NCBI GenBank assembly: GCA_902608795.1 | Contig: CACLPI010000004.1 | Coordinates: forward strand, 1-64,000 | Direction: 5' to 3' | Length of the DNA stretch: 64,000 nucleotides | Origin: an uncultured Bacteroidota bacterium | GTDB taxonomy: Bacteria > Bacteroidota > Bacteroidia > Flavobacteriales > Flavobacteriaceae | In this document: in pieces, positions 58,552 through 64,000 of the stretch | Position numbering within the stretch: position 1 is the first letter of the stretch | Layout: the number at the start of each line of letters is the position of its first letter | Made by a program: the position numbers and the translations under genes | Notes under the pieces: generated by a model | Databases searched by the model: none | What the model was told of the DNA's origin: nothing | Seen by the model: the letters and a program-made list of their open reading frames with translations, nothing else

Positions 58552-58962
58552 ATGTACCCAGAAGAAATAGTTTTACCCATGAGAAAACAACTTACCGATC
58601 AAGGATTTAGTGAGCTAAAATCAGTTCATGATGTTGATGAAATGATCTCTAATGAAGGCACAACATTGGTGGTTGTAAATTCTGTTTGTGGATGTGCAGC
58701 AGCTAATGCAAGACCTGGCGCAATTACAAGCTTAATTAATGACAAAAAGCCTGATCATCTAACAACTGCTTTTGCGGGGGTAGATCGAGATGCGGTTGAA
58801 AAAGTCAGGTATTATTTAGCGCCATTTCCTCCTAGCTCACCTGCAATCGCATTATTTAAAAATGGTGAATTAGTACATATGCTTGAAAGACATCATATTG
58901 AGGGTAGATCTGCTGAAATGATTTCTCAAAACTTGAAGGGTGCTTATAACGAGCACTGCTAA
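58552..58962 (+). CDS. BrxA/BrxB-family bacilliredoxin
   Basis: 'NSVCGCAAANARPGA' CGC motif and family sequence. Confidence 0.95.
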   Translation: MYPEEIVLPMRKQLTDQGFSELKSVHDVDEMISNEGTTLVVVNSVCGCAAANARPGAITSLINDKKPDHLTTAFAGVDRDAVEKVRYYLAPFPPSSPAIALFKNGELVHMLERHHIEGRSAEMISQNLKGAYNEHC

Positions 58963-60980
58963 TTGTAATAACTTAGAATATCAAGGTTAACCTTTTGTTT
59001 TAGTTTATTTAAATTAATTACTTCCGTCTTCTTTATCTCGTTAGGCCTTCCGTAATTTTTAAATACTGTATATTTTATGTACGTTGGATTTGATTCGTCT
59101 TGAATTGAATAATTTTCAATGTTAATTATCCATTTTCCTCTGTCTGATTTCTCAATTATAAATTCCTCAGTATTATATCCATAATTAAGTTCATCTTCTA
59201 ATAGATCTTTGTCATCTAAAACTGTGTGTGACCAGTTATAGTATTTGTTTTTTGGATCAACAAATTGAACATTAAATTCAACTGCTGGATCATTCCAATC
59301 AAAAATAATTCTGTAATCAAAGCCGAAGTTCCTCCAATCATTTTTTGGAACATATGTTTTTAAGCTCTTTAAAGGAAAGGCAGTCTGGGTTAATTTATCA
59401 AACTTAGTCCAATATAGGTGGGCAGCCTCGTTAACAACAGTTTCTTGAAGACCAAGCATATTTATATTCTTTAGCTTATTGTTTAACATTAGATCGTATA
59501 AACTAGCCGCTAATTCATAATCATGATTTTCTTTATAAATCAACACTAGATCTCTGTAAGATTGTTCGTCAAGTGGTCGTATTGAAAGTATTCTCTGATA
59601 TATAATTTTTGCTGTTTGAAAATCTCCAATTTTTTCAAGATGATAAGCAATTGTTTTTAGAGCCTTAGGGTTATCCCTTGCCTTTTTTGCAATTGATTTT
59701 AGTATGCTAACTGCAAATTCTTTGTCTATTTTTTTAAAATAATTAAACGATTCAATGTGGAATAAAACAGATAATTCATAAACTCCAGTACTTAAACTTA
59801 TAAATTGGTTTTTAGCTTCATCAAAAGATTCTGTCGCCTTGTAGTCTTTAATATAATAAGGTATTATGGAATCTAATAATATACTCGGTGTTTGCTCATT
59901 GTAATCATTTCCTTTGACCTTTAAAGTATTTAATAATCTTTGAGCCTTTCTTGATAAAGATTTCATTTTAATTAAAAATACCCCTCCTCTACCTTGACTT
60001 CCATAACGATTTGTTGCTGCTAGTGATCTCAAAAGAGTTATACTCTCTATCTGTTGAGGATCTATAAAATCAGGAACTTCATTATAAATTAAGCCCTCAA
60101 TGTCAAAAATTGCAGCTGCAGAATTATTAATGGAAAGTGACCCGCCCCTTACATAAATTTGAGCCTGATTCCCAGTTGCTGCACCATCCTGATTATATGC
60201 AATTTGTACGTTTGTAAACTTACCACGAATTGCGTCTACTATTGAAACAGCCCCGGGCGAAATATCTTCTGATGTAATCGTGGAGGTTGAGAAACCAATG
60301 GATTTTTTCTTCTTTTTTCCATAACCTGTATCTACTTCGTCACTTAACTCAGTAGTTCCGGTAATAGTTACTTGATCTAGAATTTGGGTATCTGTCTTTA
60401 ATAAAATATACTTGTCATCAAGACTTTCAACAAGTAATTGCTTTTCAATCATTCCTAAATAATTAACAACAATAATATCGTCAAGATTTGCTTTAATTCT
60501 AAAAAAACCTTCAAAATCTGATTTAGCCTCAATTAAAGAATTCTTAATTTTTATTGATGCCCCTTGGATCGGCCCCTTTACACTAAAAACTTTTCCAAAA
60601 ATATAATTGTCTTTAGTGTCTTCTTCATTAAACCATAAACTTGAGTTATTAGCTTTCTTAAGAAAAAATTTATTTGTGTTATTTAAGAATTTGTAAAGAT
60701 TTTGAGCGGTGGTTTTTATTGTATCATATCCATGCGCTGAAATCATAAAAATATCATTGTTTTCAACACTCCTCTGTAAATAATTTACAGAGAATATTCC
60801 TTCTTCGTCAGTTAATGCGCCAATATTTTTATTTAAGAATTTGACTTCGGAGAATTGGATTCCAGTTTGACTTTCATAATCAAGTACTTGAGCATTTATA
60901 TTAATCTCTACAAAATCATCTTGTTGGGAATACAAAAATTGAACTGTAAAAAATATGAGGATTAGGAATGCCTTTTTCAA
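58959..60980 (-). CDS. TonB plug-like and regulatory-domain protein with TPR-like region, no obvious barrel
   Basis: 'IFGKVFSVKGPIQGASIKIKN..EAKSDFEGFFRIKA', 'IYVRGGSLSINNSAAAIFDIEGLIYNE', 'GSQGRGGVFLIKMK', then helical TPR-like segment. Confidence 0.75.
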   Translation of the reverse strand: MKKAFLILIFFTVQFLYSQQDDFVEININAQVLDYESQTGIQFSEVKFLNKNIGALTDEEGIFSVNYLQRSVENNDIFMISAHGYDTIKTTAQNLYKFLNNTNKFFLKKANNSSLWFNEEDTKDNYIFGKVFSVKGPIQGASIKIKNSLIEAKSDFEGFFRIKANLDDIIVVNYLGMIEKQLLVESLDDKYILLKTDTQILDQVTITGTTELSDEVDTGYGKKKKKSIGFSTSTITSEDISPGAVSIVDAIRGKFTNVQIAYNQDGAATGNQAQIYVRGGSLSINNSAAAIFDIEGLIYNEVPDFIDPQQIESITLLRSLAATNRYGSQGRGGVFLIKMKSLSRKAQRLLNTLKVKGNDYNEQTPSILLDSIIPYYIKDYKATESFDEAKNQFISLSTGVYELSVLFHIESFNYFKKIDKEFAVSILKSIAKKARDNPKALKTIAYHLEKIGDFQTAKIIYQRILSIRPLDEQSYRDLVLIYKENHDYELAASLYDLMLNNKLKNINMLGLQETVVNEAAHLYWTKFDKLTQTAFPLKSLKTYVPKNDWRNFGFDYRIIFDWNDPAVEFNVQFVDPKNKYYNWSHTVLDDKDLLEDELNYGYNTEEFIIEKSDRGKWIINIENYSIQDESNPTYIKYTVFKNYGRPNEIKKTEVINLNKLKQKVNLDILSYYN

Positions 60981-61045
60981 AAATCTAAATTTGATGCAAA
61001 TTTCTTATTTTTTTAAAATAGTAGGTGTTAAAAAACACATAATAT

Positions 61046-61822
61046 TTAGTTAAATTCGGGCTTTTTCTTGTTTAAAAAAGCTGATGTTCCCTCAATGAAT
61101 TCTTTTGTTTCAAAACACTTGCTGAATTCATTTATTTCAAATTCAAAACCATTTACATCTTGATGAAAATTAGCATTTATGCTTTTAATTGCATTTTTTA
61201 TAGCATTTGACGAATTTGACAATATTTTTTGGGCAAGTTCTTTAGCAAAAAACATTAGTTGATCTTGAGGGATTTTATAACTTATCAAGCCAAATGCTAA
61301 AGCATCATCAGTGTCTATCATTTTTCCAGTTAAAATCATGTCTAGAGCTCTTCCTTTTCCGATTAGCTGAGGCAATCTTTGAGTACCACCATAGCCAGGA
61401 ATAACTCCTAAAGAAACTTCAGGTAAACCCATTTTAGAATTTTCTGAGGCTATTCTAATATGACATGCCAATGCTATCTCCAATCCTCCACCAAGTGCAT
61501 AGCCATTTATTGCAGCAATTATTGGCTTTGGACAGCTTTCTATAGTTTCGGACAATATTTTATGCCCCGATTCTGAAAGCTCATATGCTTCTTCCATAGA
61601 AAAATTTGCAAACTCTTTTATATCTGCTCCTGCAACAAATGCTTTATCACCAGCTCCAGTTATTATTATTAGCCTTACATCTGGATTTGCAACTGATGAT
61701 TTAACTGCATGGTCTAGTTCTGAAAAAGTTTCAATATTTAAGGCATTTAAGTTTTTTGGTCGATTTATAGAAATTATATTAATTCTATTATCAATTTCAT
61801 ATATAAGATTATTGTATGACAT
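61046..61822 (-). CDS. Enoyl-CoA hydratase/isomerase family protein
   Basis: 'GAGDKAFVAGADIKEFA', 'AAINGYALGGGLEIALACHIRIASENSKMGLPEVSLGVIPGYGGTQRL'. Confidence 0.96.
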   Translation of the reverse strand: MSYNNLIYEIDNRINIISINRPKNLNALNIETFSELDHAVKSSVANPDVRLIIITGAGDKAFVAGADIKEFANFSMEEAYELSESGHKILSETIESCPKPIIAAINGYALGGGLEIALACHIRIASENSKMGLPEVSLGVIPGYGGTQRLPQLIGKGRALDMILTGKMIDTDDALAFGLISYKIPQDQLMFFAKELAQKILSNSSNAIKNAIKSINANFHQDVNGFEFEINEFSKCFETKEFIEGTSAFLNKKKPEFN

Positions 61823-61827
61823 ATTGG

Positions 61828-63261
61828 TTATTTTTTTGGGAAGGTAATATTAAATGTTGTTCCTACATTGCTCTTTGAATTAAATGTAATACTACCGCTA
61901 TATGCACTGATTATATTTTTTATCATAGATAATCCTAATCCCATCCCACTCGATTTTGTTGTAAAGCTTGGTTCAAATATTTTTTCTGTATCTGTTTTAG
62001 AAATTCCATAACCATTATCTGAAATTGAAATATTTACATCATCGTCTTTTTCAGAAATATTAACGGATATTTCAGGTTTTCTGTCTTCTGGAATTGCTTG
62101 GAATGCATTTTTTAGCAAATTAGTTATAACCCTAATTAGTTGTGTTCTGTCAAAATTAGCTTGTATTTTGTTGGATGAAGAGTTAAAGCTAATTTGGTCT
62201 CTGTTAAAAATATCAATTGCAAGTTCAACCACTTCAACTACATTTAACTCTTCTTTTTTGGGTTCAGGCATCTCTGCAAAATCTGAAAAAGCGGTAGCAA
62301 TTGAGCTCATAGTGTCTATCTGCTGAATCAATGAATCACTAAATTCTTTAATTCTTTTCTTGCTAAACTCTTGCCCTTTACTAAAGCCACGCTCAAAAGT
62401 TTGAATACTTAATCTCATTGGAGTTAACGGATTTTTAATTTCGTGTGCTACTTGCTTTGCCATTTCTCTCCACGCTGTTTCTCTTTCACTTTTTGCTAAT
62501 TTTACTGCACTACTTTTTAATTCATCTATCATGGTATTATAAGAATCAATGAGTGCAACCACTTCTTTGGGTGTGTTTTTGACATTAATTTTAATATTTT
62601 GATTTTGAAGGTTAGTTCTTTTTATAGTTTCGCCAATAGAATCCAATGATTTTGTAACAAAATTTGATATAAAATATGCAATAATAAACGCTATCAAAAT
62701 CATATTACCATGTACAAAGCCTAAGCTAATTAAAAATCCGCTAAGCTCTTCCTTACTGCTTGAATCATCAGCAAAATATGGAATATATATTATACCCAGG
62801 GGTTGATTTTCAAAGTTAGAAACTAAATTATAAGATGATTTAAAGTAGCTTGAGTTTTTATCATCTATTACATACCTTGAGGAATTGTTATTTTGAAAGT
62901 ATTCTAAAATTTCTTGATCCAAAATAGTAGTGCCCCTAACGCCGGTCAAAGCAGTTGAGCTTTTTAATAATACTCCGTCCAAGTTATATAATTCAAATTC
63001 CAAATTATGTACATCAGCCATTTCTAATAACATACTGTTATTTAATGAGTTAATTGAATTTATTCTATTTTTCTGTAACTCATACTTAATATCAACCAGT
63101 AAATTATTTTCTTTCCTTTCTAATCTTCCTTCATGATATTCAGAGTTTTTTTTATTGAATTGGAATAGAGTTACTCCTGCAATCATTATAGATTCAACAA
63201 CAATAAAGACCATCATGTAGTAGAAAATTCTTGAACTTAATGAAATATTATTGTTTGGCAT
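61828..63261 (-). CDS. HAMP-containing sensor histidine kinase (NtrY-like)
   Basis: 'EMAKQVAHEIKNPLTPMRLSIQTFER', 'NLLKNAFQAIP', 'ISDNGYGISKTDTEKIFEPSFTTKSSGMGLGLSM'. Confidence 0.95.
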   Translation of the reverse strand: MPNNNISLSSRIFYYMMVFIVVESIMIAGVTLFQFNKKNSEYHEGRLERKENNLLVDIKYELQKNRINSINSLNNSMLLEMADVHNLEFELYNLDGVLLKSSTALTGVRGTTILDQEILEYFQNNNSSRYVIDDKNSSYFKSSYNLVSNFENQPLGIIYIPYFADDSSSKEELSGFLISLGFVHGNMILIAFIIAYFISNFVTKSLDSIGETIKRTNLQNQNIKINVKNTPKEVVALIDSYNTMIDELKSSAVKLAKSERETAWREMAKQVAHEIKNPLTPMRLSIQTFERGFSKGQEFSKKRIKEFSDSLIQQIDTMSSIATAFSDFAEMPEPKKEELNVVEVVELAIDIFNRDQISFNSSSNKIQANFDRTQLIRVITNLLKNAFQAIPEDRKPEISVNISEKDDDVNISISDNGYGISKTDTEKIFEPSFTTKSSGMGLGLSMIKNIISAYSGSITFNSKSNVGTTFNITFPKK

Positions 63262-63392
63262 TTGTATAATTTGAATTGGTTGGCTGTTAGTTTAAATTAA
63301 ATTTAGTAATAATTTAAAAATCTCGAAATTTTCATAACATCTAAATAAAAATATTTAGAAGATTAAATTCATATCTTTATCAAAAATAATAG

Positions 63393-64000
63393 ATGATGAA
63401 AAAGATTTTAAAATGGACACTAGTTGTTTTGGGAGTTCTTATTTTATTGATTTATATTTTTAATGTCGATTATATTTTTAAGGGTGTTCGAACAATTTAT
63501 TTCACCGGAAATAATACTGCTTTTATATCTGATTATGAATATTTTGATAATAGGGAAGTTAAAAGTTCAAAACCACAGCCATGGGCTCTTCACAATGAAT
63601 ATAATAAAAAATATGAGTCAAATAAACTAAAAAAATTAAATGAGGATAGAAAAACAAAATCATTTTTAGTAATAAAGAACGATAGTATAATTTTTGAAAA
63701 GTATTATCTCGGACATAAGCAAACAGATATTTCAAATACTTTTTCCGTTTCTAAAAGTATTGTAACAAGTATGATGGGTAAAGCTATCATGGAGGGAAAA
63801 ATAAAAGGGTTAAATCAATATGTGAGTGATTTCTATAATGAGTATGAAAAAGGATTAGCCAGTGAGTTAACTATTGGAAATTTAGCTTCGATGTCATCTG
63901 GAATGCAGTGGAGTGAAAAATATTATAATCCGATTAATATAACTTCTGAAAGTTATTTTACAGATGATTTAAGATCAGTTATTTTAAGACAAAAAATTGA
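63393..64000 (+). CDS. Beta-lactamase-type serine hydrolase (truncated by window end)
   Basis: ORF from ATG 63393 open to 64000; 'FSVSKSIVTSMMGKAIMEGKIKGLNQYVSDF' SxxK motif. Confidence 0.85.
   Translation, partial: MMKKILKWTLVVLGVLILLIYIFNVDYIFKGVRTIYFTGNNTAFISDYEYFDNREVKSSKPQPWALHNEYNKKYESNKLKKLNEDRKTKSFLVIKNDSIIFEKYYLGHKQTDISNTFSVSKSIVTSMMGKAIMEGKIKGLNQYVSDFYNEYEKGLASELTIGNLASMSSGMQWSEKYYNPINITSESYFTDDLRSVILRQKI

Overview
AT-rich chromosomal window from a member of the Bacteroidota, probably a marine flavobacterium (T9SS C-terminal domains, SusC/SusD pair, lipoprotein-rich, Bacteroidota-style promoters). Main blocks: (1) 0.9-15.7 kb, a polysaccharide-utilisation locus (SusC, SusD, a frameshifted DUF4959/discoidin-type protein, a DUF4998/discoidin-type protein and three tandem GH92 alpha-mannosidases) ending 6 bp from the 3' end of a tRNA-Pro(GGG); (2) 15.8-38 kb, mixed genes: cupin, SDR, fasciclin, a PAS-UbiA prenyltransferase fusion next to ubiE, cold-shock protein, DUF5117-type metalloprotease, an acidic repeat lipoprotein, FAD monooxygenase, a strong PNGase F homologue, and several NTF2/SnoaL-like lipoproteins; (3) about 38.6-51.8 kb, the most unusual region: an array of mostly small, mostly co-oriented, functionally unrelated genes whose promoters/5'UTRs and signal-peptide-coding leaders are repeated near-identically at nucleotide level while the downstream genes differ. 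It includes a boundary word CCAACATACGA (6 exact copies), at least 9 copies of an ATGAAAAAGCTAATACTATTACTATTTATTCCA-type leader, one orphan leader that stops immediately, and a second shared leader type. The array ends just before a tRNA-Asn(GTT); (4) 52-64 kb, ordinary chromosomal genes (5-alpha-reductase-like, rseP, SCO, prolyl oligopeptidase, P19-like protein, ZIP, bacilliredoxin, enoyl-CoA hydratase, histidine kinase, partial serine hydrolase). No rRNA, CRISPR array, prophage or recognisable transposase/integrase was seen. All calls come from reading the sequence and remembered family motifs; no searches were run.
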